DNA from: Isoalcanivorax indicus
GTDB taxonomy: Bacteria > Pseudomonadota > Gammaproteobacteria > Pseudomonadales > Alcanivoracaceae
Length of the DNA: 64,000 nucleotides
Reading direction: 5' to 3'
NCBI RefSeq assembly: GCF_003259185.1
Contig: NZ_QGMP01000001.1
Location: forward strand, 620,001-684,000
Under the pieces are notes generated by a model. The model was not told the DNA's origin and did no database searches. It saw nothing but the letters and a program-made list of their open reading frames with translations. Below are positions 45,097 to 53,707 of this stretch, piece by piece (the first letter of the stretch is position 1; each line of letters starts with the position of its first letter). The translations under genes and the position numbers were made by a program.

Positions 45097-47988
45097 TCAG
45101 AACAGCCCGCCGCCGCAGGACTCGCTGTTCGGGTAGGTGTCGTTGTTGCGTTCGATCACCTGGTTGATCCACTGGGTCACCAGCGTCACGCCTTCGTCGT
45201 GGGCCACGCTGCGGGCGATGGGTGGCATGCGCGCGTCGGCGCGGTCTTCGTTTTCCATGCGGAAGGTCATGATCGAGTCGTGGGCGCGGCGCGGCACGAT
45301 ATCGAAGCGGCGCCCGCCAGAGCCGTCACCGGCGGCAGTGGGACGCTTGCAGATGCCATAGCTGCCGTCGACGCGGCGCTGCACATCCAGGAACAGGCCG
45401 GTATTGGAAGCGCTGCCTGCCGGGTTGTGGCAGTGGGCGCAGTTCATTTCCAGGTAGCCGCGTGCGCGATGCTCGATATCGGCGGCCGACCCGGCCGCGT
45501 GGCCTGCGTCACCGGGCACATTGAAGCGGGCGACGCGCTCGACGTTGGTGGCCACCAGGCTGTCGTTGAGCTGCAACGCCGGCGCTTCGGCCAGCAGGCC
45601 GCGTTCGATCCAGTGGGCCAGCTGGTTGCGTGTGCCCAGGCCGGCGTAATCAAACGGCCGGTTCAGGTAGCGCACCATGGGGCCGATGGGCGCGGCGCCG
45701 CGCTCGCGGTCGTCGTTGGCGTGGCAGGTTATGCACTGGTTGGCGTGCGGAATGCTGTAATGATCGGTACGGCCGACGTAGGGGGTGCCGGTGTCGGGGT
45801 CGGTGTAATCCCAGGACACCGAGGCGCGACCACCGCCCAGGGACAACAGGGCACGGCGCTCGCCGTCGTCGCCGGTTTCCCAGACATAAGGCAGGCCTTG
45901 CCAGTTGAAGGAGCCATCGGCGTTGGCGCGTTTGATCAGCAAACGGGTTTCCACCACGTGCTCGTCGGCGCCGTTGGGGAAGGCGAAGGTTTTGCTGATG
46001 ACGGTGCCCACCGGGAACAGCAGGGTCTCCTGGGTGCCGTCGTCCAGGTCACGCCAGCGTGCCTGGCCTTCCGGTGGCAGGAAGACGGTGCGGTATTTGA
46101 CCGAGTAATCCGAGAACAGCGGGGTCGTCAGGTCGTAGGGCAGGGTGCGCTCGCCACGCGGCGTGCTGCGCGGGTCGCTGGCGTCGGTGAACAGGTTGTA
46201 GTGGGCCAGGTCGGGGCAATCGAACGCCAGTGCGGGCCAGTTGATGGCGTTGCCCGTATCGGCGCCGCACGCGGCGGCAATCTGTTCGTCAGAGGGCGGT
46301 GCGCTGCCGCCGTCCACGGGGGTGTAAGGTGCCAGGCTGACCGGTGGCAGGCTGGCCAGGGTGCGGCCCAGGGTGGCGCTGCACTGGTGCGGGGTCATGT
46401 CGTTGTCGCGCAGCAGGCGCGGGTCCAGCTCCAGGCCATGGAAGTTCAGGAAGCGTGCCGGCGAGACCAGTTCACCGATGGGTTTGAGCAGGCCGGAGAT
46501 CGGCCCGAGCAGGTCTCCCAGGGCTTCAACCAGGGGCCCGGCGACGAACTCGTTGTCTTCGATGCAGATCCAGAATTCGGGCTTGATGCGTGCGCCGTCC
46601 GGTTCAAATTTGTGCGCGTTGTAACGGCATTCCGGGTTCGGATCGCCGGGGCGAAACTGCGGTTTGCCGAATTCATCGGCGGGCACCGGCTCGCCGTCGC
46701 TGCCCAGCGGGTAGGGGCAGTCGGCGTCCAGTTCATCGTAGAGGCCGTCCCAGACAATATGCGCGCCCAGCCCCAGGTTCTTGAGCCGCACCAGTGTTGG
46801 CAGCAGAAACTCCACTTCGCCTTCGGGCAGCCCTTGCAGGTTTTCCAGGGTCAGCTCCAGCGGCGGGTTGTAGCCGGCATTCTTCAGCACATTGTCGCGA
46901 ATCAGAATGCCTTCGGGGTAGTAGTCCATGCGCCGGTCGCCGTCGCCGCCCAGCAGTTCATAGCTGGCGATGATGATGTTGGCGGTCTGATGGTCCTCGA
47001 ACACGTTGTCGAAAATCTCGATGCGGTCATAGGACAGAATCAGTGCGCCGGTGCCCTTCGGTACGGCGCGCACGATGCCGCCTGCAGCGAAGTTGCTGAG
47101 GTTGTTCTTGCGCGAGACGTTGTTGAACAGCCGTGTGCCGTCGCCGAACTGCGACAGCCCGGGCAGATCGAAAATCAGAAAGCCGCCGGTGTTGCACTCG
47201 GCCAGGTTGTCGTACTGATCGGCGCGGTTGGTGTTCTCGATTTCAAAACCGGCCACGTTGAAGGCTGCGCGGCTGTTGCGCACGATCACATCGTCGGACT
47301 GACCGACGTAGATACCGGCATCCGAGGCGCCGATGGCCTCGATGCCGTCGACCAGAATATGGCGCGATTCCACGGGATAAATGGCGTAGCGGCCGTTCGA
47401 TGAGGAAGGCTGGTAATCGTCCGGGCAGTCCCACTGCATGGAGGCGGGCACATTGTTGGCGGCCACCGGCAGATTGGCGCTGGACCAGAGCATGCGCAGG
47501 TCAACGAAATTGACGAAATCCGAGCCCTTCACCTTGATGCCGTCGCCAGGGGTGTCCACCACCGACATGTCGCGCAGGGTGACGCCCCGGGTGTTGGAGA
47601 CCAGGATGCCCTCGGCGGTGTTGGAGCCGCGGAAATTGAGGACAGTGTCGTCGCGTCCGGCGCCGCGAATGGTGACGTTCTCGCCATTCTGCAGAACCAG
47701 CCCGGTGTCCATCTCGAAGTAGCCGCTGGCAAATTCGATCTCGTCGCCGGGGCCAGCGGCGATAAAGGCTTCCAGTGCATCGCGGGTGGCATCCGGGCCG
47801 GGCGTGATCAGCCAGTGGCGCGGGGTGTAGGGGGCACTGTTGCCCGGCGGTGGCGGTTCACCGCCGCTACCGGGCTGGCCGGGCGCATTGCCGGTGACGC
47901 TGGAGCTGCCGCCGCAGGCGCTCAGCAGCAGACAGGAAAACAGCGCCGCTGCACCAAGGTGCCGCGGGAAATGGGTGAGGCGTGGCAT
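45097..47988 (-). CDS. Fusion of parallel beta-helix protein and diheme c-type cytochrome (SO2930-like), lipoprotein
   Basis: A 963-residue protein that begins with a lipobox LLLSAC. Residues about 50-500 form a right-handed parallel beta-helix (TIGR03805-like; repeated turns such as NVTIRGAGRDDTVLNFRG and DDVIVRNSRAAFNVAGFEI). Residues about 560-963 match the SO2930-type diheme cytochrome family (TIGR03806-like), with two heme c motifs, Cys752-Cys755-His756 (CITCH) and Cys850-Cys853-His854 (CAHCH). To my knowledge the two families usually are encoded by adjacent genes; here they are one reading frame. It should sit at the outer membrane or in the periplasm. It interrupts the ybeD-lipB order. 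Confidence 0.88.
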   Translation of the reverse strand: MPRLTHFPRHLGAAALFSCLLLSACGGSSSVTGNAPGQPGSGGEPPPPGNSAPYTPRHWLITPGPDATRDALEAFIAAGPGDEIEFASGYFEMDTGLVLQNGENVTIRGAGRDDTVLNFRGSNTAEGILVSNTRGVTLRDMSVVDTPGDGIKVKGSDFVNFVDLRMLWSSANLPVAANNVPASMQWDCPDDYQPSSSNGRYAIYPVESRHILVDGIEAIGASDAGIYVGQSDDVIVRNSRAAFNVAGFEIENTNRADQYDNLAECNTGGFLIFDLPGLSQFGDGTRLFNNVSRKNNLSNFAAGGIVRAVPKGTGALILSYDRIEIFDNVFEDHQTANIIIASYELLGGDGDRRMDYYPEGILIRDNVLKNAGYNPPLELTLENLQGLPEGEVEFLLPTLVRLKNLGLGAHIVWDGLYDELDADCPYPLGSDGEPVPADEFGKPQFRPGDPNPECRYNAHKFEPDGARIKPEFWICIEDNEFVAGPLVEALGDLLGPISGLLKPIGELVSPARFLNFHGLELDPRLLRDNDMTPHQCSATLGRTLASLPPVSLAPYTPVDGGSAPPSDEQIAAACGADTGNAINWPALAFDCPDLAHYNLFTDASDPRSTPRGERTLPYDLTTPLFSDYSVKYRTVFLPPEGQARWRDLDDGTQETLLFPVGTVISKTFAFPNGADEHVVETRLLIKRANADGSFNWQGLPYVWETGDDGERRALLSLGGGRASVSWDYTDPDTGTPYVGRTDHYSIPHANQCITCHANDDRERGAAPIGPMVRYLNRPFDYAGLGTRNQLAHWIERGLLAEAPALQLNDSLVATNVERVARFNVPGDAGHAAGSAADIEHRARGYLEMNCAHCHNPAGSASNTGLFLDVQRRVDGSYGICKRPTAAGDGSGGRRFDIVPRRAHDSIMTFRMENEDRADARMPPIARSVAHDEGVTLVTQWINQVIERNNDTYPNSESCGGGLF

Positions 47989-48036
47989 TGTTGTTATCCC
48001 CGATCAATAGCGTTATCAGCAGGCTATCCGGGGCGT

Positions 48037-48080
48037 GAAGGTACAAACAGGCGTGTTTGGTTAATCGGGGTGGTACCTTC
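48037..48080 (-). promoter_or_regulatory. Stem-loop in the leader of the beta-helix/cytochrome gene
   Basis: An 8-bp perfect inverted repeat GAAGGTAC (48037-48044) with 48073-48080 encloses a second perfect 5-bp stem (48045-48049 with 48054-48058). It lies 49-92 bases upstream of the start codon. It could be a terminator of ybeD transcription or an RNA leader structure; no T run is present. Confidence 0.35.
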
Positions 48081-48112
48081 GTATCAGATTGTGAAGGCCG
48101 TGCGAAGGCCGC

Positions 48113-48385
48113 TCAGAACACGACCTTTACATGGGGCGAGGCGTTCAGGGCGGCGTAGATGGCGCTGACCTGATCGCGATTCTCCATGACCACGCGGGCA
48201 TTCACCGACACATAGGTGCCTTTGCTGCTCGGCGTGATGGCGATATCGGCGTCCGGGTCGAAGGTCTCGCCCAGATGCTCCACCAGAATGGCGACCACCG
48301 CCTGCTCCAGCGGTGCGTCAGCGCGGCCCATGACCTTGAGGGTCATGGGGTGCGGAAATTCCCAGAGGTGCTCGTTGATACTCAT
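48113..48385 (-). CDS. ybeD: YbeD/DUF493 family regulatory protein
   Basis: A 90-residue protein of the DUF493 family with an ACT-like ferredoxin fold: WEFPHPMTLKVMGRADAPLEQ, then GTYVSVNARVVMENRDQVSAIY. YbeD proteins sit between dacA/dat and lipB in many gammaproteobacteria and are thought to be regulatory; no biochemical role is established. Its ATG at 48385 overlaps the dat stop (ATGA). Confidence 0.92.
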   Translation of the reverse strand: MSINEHLWEFPHPMTLKVMGRADAPLEQAVVAILVEHLGETFDPDADIAITPSSKGTYVSVNARVVMENRDQVSAIYAALNASPHVKVVF

Positions 48386-49248
48386 GCGTGGTCTGCCAGT
48401 GCGCGCTTGAAAGCAGTATACAACCCGGCCACCTGACGCCACACCGGGCCCGGGCGACCGCTGCCGACGGTGGCGCCGTCGAGCGTGACCACGGGCACAA
48501 TCTCGCGGGTGGAGCTGGTCACCCAGATCTCATCGGCGCTGCGCAGGGCGGCCTCGCTGATGGGCTGTTCGGCGCAGGGCACGCCGTGCTGGCGGCACAA
48601 CTCCAGAATCAGGTCGCGGGTGATGCCGCCCAGGATCAGCGGGCTTTTCGGGCAGGTGATGACGGTGCCGCCGGCAACGATGAACAGGTTGCTGGCGGAG
48701 CCTTCGGTGGCTTCGCCATCGCGCAGCAGTATCGCTTCTGCGGCGCCCTGGCTGACGGCCTGCTGGCGCATCAGGATGTTCGGCAGCAGCGATACCGACT
48801 TGATGTCACAGCGCAGCCAGCGGCAGTCCGGCAAGGTGATGGCGGTGACACCCGGTGTGGTGTCGGGCGTGTCCGCCGGCGCCGGCGCCATCGGGCTGAC
48901 CATGGCAAATACCGTCGGGTCGGTGCCCGCAGGCGGGAAGGCATGGTCACGTTTGCTGGTGGCACCCCGGGTGACCTGCAGGTACAGGCTCAGGTTGCCG
49001 CCACCGTTGCGTTCGATCAGCTCGTTGATCAGGGACGTCCAGCCCGCGTCGTCCAGTGGCGTCACCAACTGGATCTGTGCCAGCGAGAAGGCCAGCCGGG
49101 CAAGGTGCTCGGCCAGCCGGAAGGGGGTGCCCGCATAGACGGGAATGACTTCATAAACGCCGTCGGCAAACAGGAAGCCCCGGTCCAGCGGCGAAATACG
49201 GGCATCTTCCAGTGGCTGCCAAGTGCCGTTCAGATAGGCCGTCGACAT
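48382..49248 (-). CDS. dat: D-amino-acid aminotransferase (class IV)
   Basis: A 288-residue PLP enzyme of the class IV aminotransferase fold, which includes D-alanine aminotransferase and aminodeoxychorismate lyase. STAYLNGTWQPLEDARISPLDRGFLFADGVYEV is the family N-terminus (shown in part: SPLDRGFLFADGVYEV), the PLP-binding Lys is in CDIKSVSLLPN, and EGSASNLFIV is a phosphate-binding motif. Lying between dacC and ybeD it probably supplies D-glutamate or D-alanine for the cell wall. ATG at 49248, three bases after the dacC stop, is preferred over the longer frame to 49290. Confidence 0.92.
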   Translation of the reverse strand: MSTAYLNGTWQPLEDARISPLDRGFLFADGVYEVIPVYAGTPFRLAEHLARLAFSLAQIQLVTPLDDAGWTSLINELIERNGGGNLSLYLQVTRGATSKRDHAFPPAGTDPTVFAMVSPMAPAPADTPDTTPGVTAITLPDCRWLRCDIKSVSLLPNILMRQQAVSQGAAEAILLRDGEATEGSASNLFIVAGGTVITCPKSPLILGGITRDLILELCRQHGVPCAEQPISEAALRSADEIWVTSSTREIVPVVTLDGATVGSGRPGPVWRQVAGLYTAFKRALADHA

Positions 49249-49250
49249 GG

Positions 49251-50420
49251 TCAGAACAGGCCCTTGAAGAACAGCACCAGGTGGTGCCACAGACGCCGGA
49301 AGATACCGGCGCGCTCGACGTCGGCCAGTGCCACAAGCGGCTGTTCCAGCAGCACCTCGTCATCCAGGCTGATGGTCACGGTGCCCACCTGCTGGCCTGC
49401 CGCGACGGGCGCACGCAGGTCGCTGCGCAGGGACATGGACGCATCCAGACGGTCGTGGGCGCCGCGCGGTATGGTCAGCGTCATGTCGTCGGCCAGGCCC
49501 AGATTGACCTCGCTCTGCTTGCCCATCCAGACACGCGCGGGCATCAGCACCTCGCCCGCTGCATAGGCTTCATAGGTCTCGAAGAAGCGGAAGCCATAGG
49601 TCAGCAGTTTCTGGGTCTCCCGTGCCCGGGCCTGTTCCGAACTGGTACCCATGACCACGGCAATCAGGCGCATGCCATCGCGCTCCGCCGAGGACACCAG
49701 GCAGTAGCCAGCGGCTTCGGTGTGGCCCGTCTTGATGCCGTCCACGCTCGGGTCGCGCCACAGCAGCAGATTGCGGTTCTGCTGGGTGATGTTGTTGTAG
49801 GTAAAGGACTTTTCCCGGTACAGCTCATAGTTCTCCGGGTAGTCGTTGATCAGGGCGCGGGCCAGGATGGCCATGTCCCGGGCGCTGGTGTACATGGCTT
49901 CATCCGGCCAGCCGGTGGCGTTGGTGAAGTAGCTGTTGGTCATGCCCAGACGCCGCGCATGCTGGTTCATCAGGTCGGCAAAGGCGGACTCGCTGCCCGC
50001 GATGTGCTCGGCGATGGCCACGGCGGCATCGTTGCCGGACTGGATGATGATGCCCTTGATCAGGTCCTCGACACTCACCTGGGTGCCCTCACGCACGAAC
50101 ATGCGCGAGCCGCCCATACGCCAGGCCTTGACGCTGATGGTGACCTTGTCATCCATGCGCAGGTTGCCGTGGGCAATCTCCCGCGCAGCGATGTAGTCGG
50201 TCATGATCTTGGTCAGGCTGGCCGGGGGCAGGGCTTCGTCGGCGTTGTGTTCGACGATCACCTGACCGCTGGCGGCGTCCATCAGGATGTAGCCGGAGGC
50301 CTCGACCTGGGGGGGGCGCGGGACCAGCGTGGCCTGTGCGCTGACGGTGGCCAGCGTGGGCAGCAGGCAGCACAGCAGGGTCAGCAGCTGGCGGGCGGAG
50401 AGCAGATGTTTGCGGGTCAT
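49251..50420 (-). CDS. dacC: D-alanyl-D-alanine carboxypeptidase (PBP5/6)
   Basis: DacC-type enzymes remove the terminal D-Ala of peptidoglycan pentapeptides at the outer face of the inner membrane. This 389-residue protein has a signal peptide (cleavage near SAQA), SLTK (Ser68, Lys71), SGN in IIQSGNDAAVA and KTG in DGIKTGHTEAAGY, a PBP5-associated beta domain and a C-terminal amphipathic helix (FRRLWHHLVLFFKGLF) that anchors it. GAGGA lies before the ATG at 50420. It lies in the rodA/mrdA/mltB/rlpA shape-gene block. Confidence 0.96.
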   Translation of the reverse strand: MTRKHLLSARQLLTLLCCLLPTLATVSAQATLVPRPPQVEASGYILMDAASGQVIVEHNADEALPPASLTKIMTDYIAAREIAHGNLRMDDKVTISVKAWRMGGSRMFVREGTQVSVEDLIKGIIIQSGNDAAVAIAEHIAGSESAFADLMNQHARRLGMTNSYFTNATGWPDEAMYTSARDMAILARALINDYPENYELYREKSFTYNNITQQNRNLLLWRDPSVDGIKTGHTEAAGYCLVSSAERDGMRLIAVVMGTSSEQARARETQKLLTYGFRFFETYEAYAAGEVLMPARVWMGKQSEVNLGLADDMTLTIPRGAHDRLDASMSLRSDLRAPVAAGQQVGTVTISLDDEVLLEQPLVALADVERAGIFRRLWHHLVLFFKGLF

Positions 50421-50527
50421 GGTTCCTCGTTCCATTTTCTGCGCACCGGCGGCATGCCGGGGCGCGTCCTGTGAATAGATGCCGTGGGCGCGGCGGGGTT
50501 CATTCCGGTGGTCGGCCGGTGGTCGGG

Positions 50528-51418
50528 TCAGGGCATGACCCGCACCGCCTCGCCATAGCCTGCGCTATTGAGCTGGCCGTGGGCCCGCTCGCGGTCATTC
50601 TCGGTGGCAAACGGGCCTACCCATACGCGATAGGCCGGATTGCCCTGGATGTTGCCGGGCCGAATCGCCACGGGCCAGGCGAACTCGCCGAGCAGGCGGT
50701 TGACCAGGCTTTGGGCGGTTTCGGACTGACGGAAGGCGCCGATCTGCAGATACAGCTCCGCCGGCGGCGGCGGGCTGCTGGCGGCGGCCCGCATGGCCGG
50801 CTGATTGCTGCCCCCGGCGCGGGTGGCACTGGCCTGCTGCGGGCGGCTGTTTTCCGGTGTGATGACCTCGACCCGTACGCGGCCGGTGCCCGCCTGTTCG
50901 ATGCCCAGCTTGCTGGCGGCGGCCCAGGACAGGTCGATTTCCCGGTCGGGGTGGAAGGGGCCGCGATCATTGATGCGCACGATCACCGACTTGCCGTTCT
51001 CCAGGCTGGTGACCCGGGCGAAGGTGGGCAGCGGCAGATAACGGTGTGCGGCGGTGAACTGGTACATGTCATAGGGTTCGCCGCTGGAGGTGCGATGGCC
51101 GTGGAACTTGGTGCCGTACCAGGAGGCAATGCCCTCGGCGGTGTAGCCTTCGGCGCTCTCCATCACATGATAGGTCTCGCCAAACACCGTGTAGGGCGAA
51201 TGGTTGCCGTAGCGGCTGCGCGGCTCGTCGCGCGGCTCCGGCTGCGGGATGGTGGTGACGTCCGGCCGCTTGTCCGGTGCCGTATCGTGCTCCTGACTGT
51301 AGCGGTCACTGCCCGGAGTGACCGGCTGGGCCGGTGGTGCCGGTTCCGGCGGCTGGGTGGCGCAGGCGGTCAGCAGGAACAGCACCAGAGCAGAGGCCGC
51401 AATGACGGAACGGGACAT
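50528..51418 (-). CDS. rlpA: Septal ring lytic transglycosylase RlpA
   Basis: RlpA is an outer-membrane lipoprotein that cleaves glycan strands lacking stem peptides. The 296-residue protein has lipobox LLTAC, a double-psi beta-barrel domain (GIASWYGTKFHGHRTSSGE, and VIVRINDRGPFHPDREIDLS) with the catalytic Asp of the barrel, and a C-terminal SPOR domain (LYLQIGAFRQSETAQSLVNR) that directs it to septal murein. ATG 51418 with AGGTGG upstream is chosen; the frame extends to 51499. Confidence 0.95.
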   Translation of the reverse strand: MSRSVIAASALVLFLLTACATQPPEPAPPAQPVTPGSDRYSQEHDTAPDKRPDVTTIPQPEPRDEPRSRYGNHSPYTVFGETYHVMESAEGYTAEGIASWYGTKFHGHRTSSGEPYDMYQFTAAHRYLPLPTFARVTSLENGKSVIVRINDRGPFHPDREIDLSWAAASKLGIEQAGTGRVRVEVITPENSRPQQASATRAGGSNQPAMRAAASSPPPPAELYLQIGAFRQSETAQSLVNRLLGEFAWPVAIRPGNIQGNPAYRVWVGPFATENDRERAHGQLNSAGYGEAVRVMP

Positions 51419-51506
51419 GGCGTGAACCACCTGTGTAGAGAGTCTGTGTTGGCGCATAGGGTACCCTGTCCGCCCACCCGGCGGAAACTGGCATGGCATA
51501 AGGATT

Positions 51507-52544
51507 TCAGGGGATGGCCTGCATCCGTTCCGCCAGGATCTGGCTCAGTTGGAACACGGCCATCGCGTACAGATGGCTGTGATTGTACCGGGTGATGACA
51601 TAGAAGTTATGGCCGGTGAGCCAGTATTCGTCCCCCGGATGGCCCTCCAGGCCCAGTGCGGCCACCCGCGTGCTGCCGGGCAGGTCGAAACAGTAGCGTT
51701 CGGCATCATTACAGGACACCGGGGTGATGCCGGCGGCGGCTGCCTTCTCCAGGGTCAGATCACGGAGCCGGTACTCGGTGCCGAACAGGGAGGTGTCGGC
51801 GTTCCCGGCCAGCCGGGCCCGGGCGGCCACTGGCTCGCCGGTGCGCCAGCGGTGGGCGCTGAAATAGTTGGCGACACTGCCCACCACATCGGCCACGTTG
51901 TCGATCAGATCAATCTTGCCGTCGCCATCAAAATCCACCGCGTAGGCGCGGTAGCTGGAAGAAATGAATTGCGGCATGCCCATGGCACCGGCGTAGGAAC
52001 CGCGTACCGTGGCCGCGTCAATGCCAGCCTCTTTTTCCAGCCGGAACAGATGCGCCAGTTCGCGCCGGAAAAAATCCGCCCGTGGGGGGTAATCGAAGCC
52101 GAGCGTGGCCAGCGCATCGACGACACGCCAGTTGCCCTTGTTACGGCCGTAACTGGTTTCCACGCCAATAATGGCGACGATGATCTCTGCCGGCACACCG
52201 TATTGCTCTTCCGCCCTGGCCAGCAGATCACGATGCTCGGTCCAGAACTCGATGCCCTGGTCGATACGCGTATCGCGAATAAAGATTTGCCGGTAGTCGC
52301 CCCAGGTCAGCACCCTCTCTGCGGGCCGCGCAATGGCTTCGAGAATGGCCGGCTGGCGCTCCGCCGACGCCAGGACCTCACGGATACGCGCCACGTCCAG
52401 GCCTTCGTCCGCCAGTTCGCGGATCAGCGCCTGGCCATCGCTGCGGGTGGCGTAGTTGACGCGTTCATCCGCCTGCGCGGCCAGCGGCAGGGCCAGCAAG
52501 GCAACAAGGCAGGCAATCACGGGCGACCGCAGGTGTTGGCGCAT
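51507..52544 (-). CDS. mltB: Membrane-bound lytic transglycosylase B
   Basis: MltB cuts the MurNAc-GlcNAc bond of murein. The 345-residue protein has a cleaved signal (ending AAQADER) rather than a clear lipobox, so it is probably a soluble periplasmic SltB/MltB-type enzyme. The catalytic Glu129 is in IIGVETSYGRNKG; GSYAGAMGMPQFISSSY is the second hallmark, and DFDGDGKIDL is the EF-hand-like calcium loop of the family. It is followed by rlpA and preceded by rodA on the same strand. Confidence 0.95.
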   Translation of the reverse strand: MRQHLRSPVIACLVALLALPLAAQADERVNYATRSDGQALIRELADEGLDVARIREVLASAERQPAILEAIARPAERVLTWGDYRQIFIRDTRIDQGIEFWTEHRDLLARAEEQYGVPAEIIVAIIGVETSYGRNKGNWRVVDALATLGFDYPPRADFFRRELAHLFRLEKEAGIDAATVRGSYAGAMGMPQFISSSYRAYAVDFDGDGKIDLIDNVADVVGSVANYFSAHRWRTGEPVAARARLAGNADTSLFGTEYRLRDLTLEKAAAAGITPVSCNDAERYCFDLPGSTRVAALGLEGHPGDEYWLTGHNFYVITRYNHSHLYAMAVFQLSQILAERMQAIP

Positions 52545-52558
52545 CGGGCAATCCTTTT

Positions 52559-53707
52559 TCAATGGTGGCTCATCAGTTTTCGGTGTGTGTGAATCGACAT
52601 CAGAATACCAAAGCCCGCCAGCAACGTGACGATGGAGGTGCCGCCATAGCTGATCAGGGGCAGCGGCACACCCACCACAGGCAGCAGGCCGGAGACCATG
52701 CCGATATTCACGAACACGTAAATGAAGAAAGTCAGTGCCAGAGAAGACGCCAGAAGGCGGCTGAAAGTTTCCTGCGCTTGCCAACTGATGAACAGACCGC
52801 GACCGATAACGGCCAGATACAGCCCCAGCAGCATCAGCACGCCAATCAGGCCACCCTCTTCGGCCAGCACCGCAAGAATGAAATCGGTGGAGGATTCCGG
52901 CAGAAAATCCAGGCGTGACTGGGTGCCGTTGAGCCAGCCCTTGCCACTGATGCCGCCGGAGCCGATGGCGGTTTTCGACTGGATGATGTTCCAGCCTGCA
53001 CCCAGCGGATCGGCCTCGGGATTGAAGAAGGTGTCCACCCGGCGCCGCTGGTACGGGTGCAGCACAAAGAAATACATCAGCGGCGCCGCGATCGCCAGCA
53101 GACTGAGGGCCGCCAGGATCAGCCGCCAGGACAGACCGGCCACAAACAGCACCAGCAGCCCCGCCGCCGCCACCAGCAGCGAGGTGCCCAGATCCGGTTG
53201 CCGGGCAATCAGCAGCACCGGCACCAGAGTGATCAACAGCACCAGCAGCACATCGCGGAAACGCGCGGGCAGGCTGCGTTCACTGAAGTACCAGGCCACC
53301 ATGGCAGGTACCGCCAGCTTCATGATCTCGGCGGGCTGGAAGCTGCCGACCCCCGGCACGGTCAGCCAGCGCTGGGCGCCTTTGGCCTCGGTGCCGATAA
53401 ACAGCACCAGCACCAGCAGGAACAGCCCGCCGGCATAGACGGCCGGGGCCCAGAACCGGTAGGTGCGCGGCGGTACCTGAGCCAGAATCAGCAGCGCCAT
53501 GAAACCGCCGCCCAGACGGATGGCCTGGCGTACCACCAGATCGGGGTTGCCGTCGCCCGCGCTGTACAGCACCAGCAGACCGGCGCCGCACAGCACCAGC
53601 AATGCGGCCAGCAGCGGGGAATCCAGATGCAGGCGCCAGAGCAGGCCGTTGCCACTGCCCGCAAAGCTGCGACTGCTCGGCATCTGCCGCAAGAATTCGG
53701 TGTTCAT
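52559..53707 (-). CDS. rodA: Rod-shape SEDS glycosyltransferase RodA
   Basis: RodA polymerises peptidoglycan glycan chains with PBP2 in the elongasome. The 382-residue integral membrane protein has about ten transmembrane helices, the SEDS signature GIVQSKTAIGSGG-type segment (here NIIQSKTAIGSGGI), FLPESSTDFILAVLAEEGG and the C-terminal VVGVPLPLISYGGTS. It overlaps mrdA by four bases (ATGA), coupling both proteins of the complex. Confidence 0.97.
   Translation of the reverse strand: MNTEFLRQMPSSRSFAGSGNGLLWRLHLDSPLLAALLVLCGAGLLVLYSAGDGNPDLVVRQAIRLGGGFMALLILAQVPPRTYRFWAPAVYAGGLFLLVLVLFIGTEAKGAQRWLTVPGVGSFQPAEIMKLAVPAMVAWYFSERSLPARFRDVLLVLLITLVPVLLIARQPDLGTSLLVAAAGLLVLFVAGLSWRLILAALSLLAIAAPLMYFFVLHPYQRRRVDTFFNPEADPLGAGWNIIQSKTAIGSGGISGKGWLNGTQSRLDFLPESSTDFILAVLAEEGGLIGVLMLLGLYLAVIGRGLFISWQAQETFSRLLASSLALTFFIYVFVNIGMVSGLLPVVGVPLPLISYGGTSIVTLLAGFGILMSIHTHRKLMSHH

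Noticed and set aside
45022-47403. 793-codon open frame on the plus strand
   Set aside because: It is antisense to the beta-helix/cytochrome gene, which has a lipobox, clear domains and heme motifs. The plus-strand frame is low-complexity Val/Ala/Gly/Gln sequence typical of the complement of a high-G+C gene.
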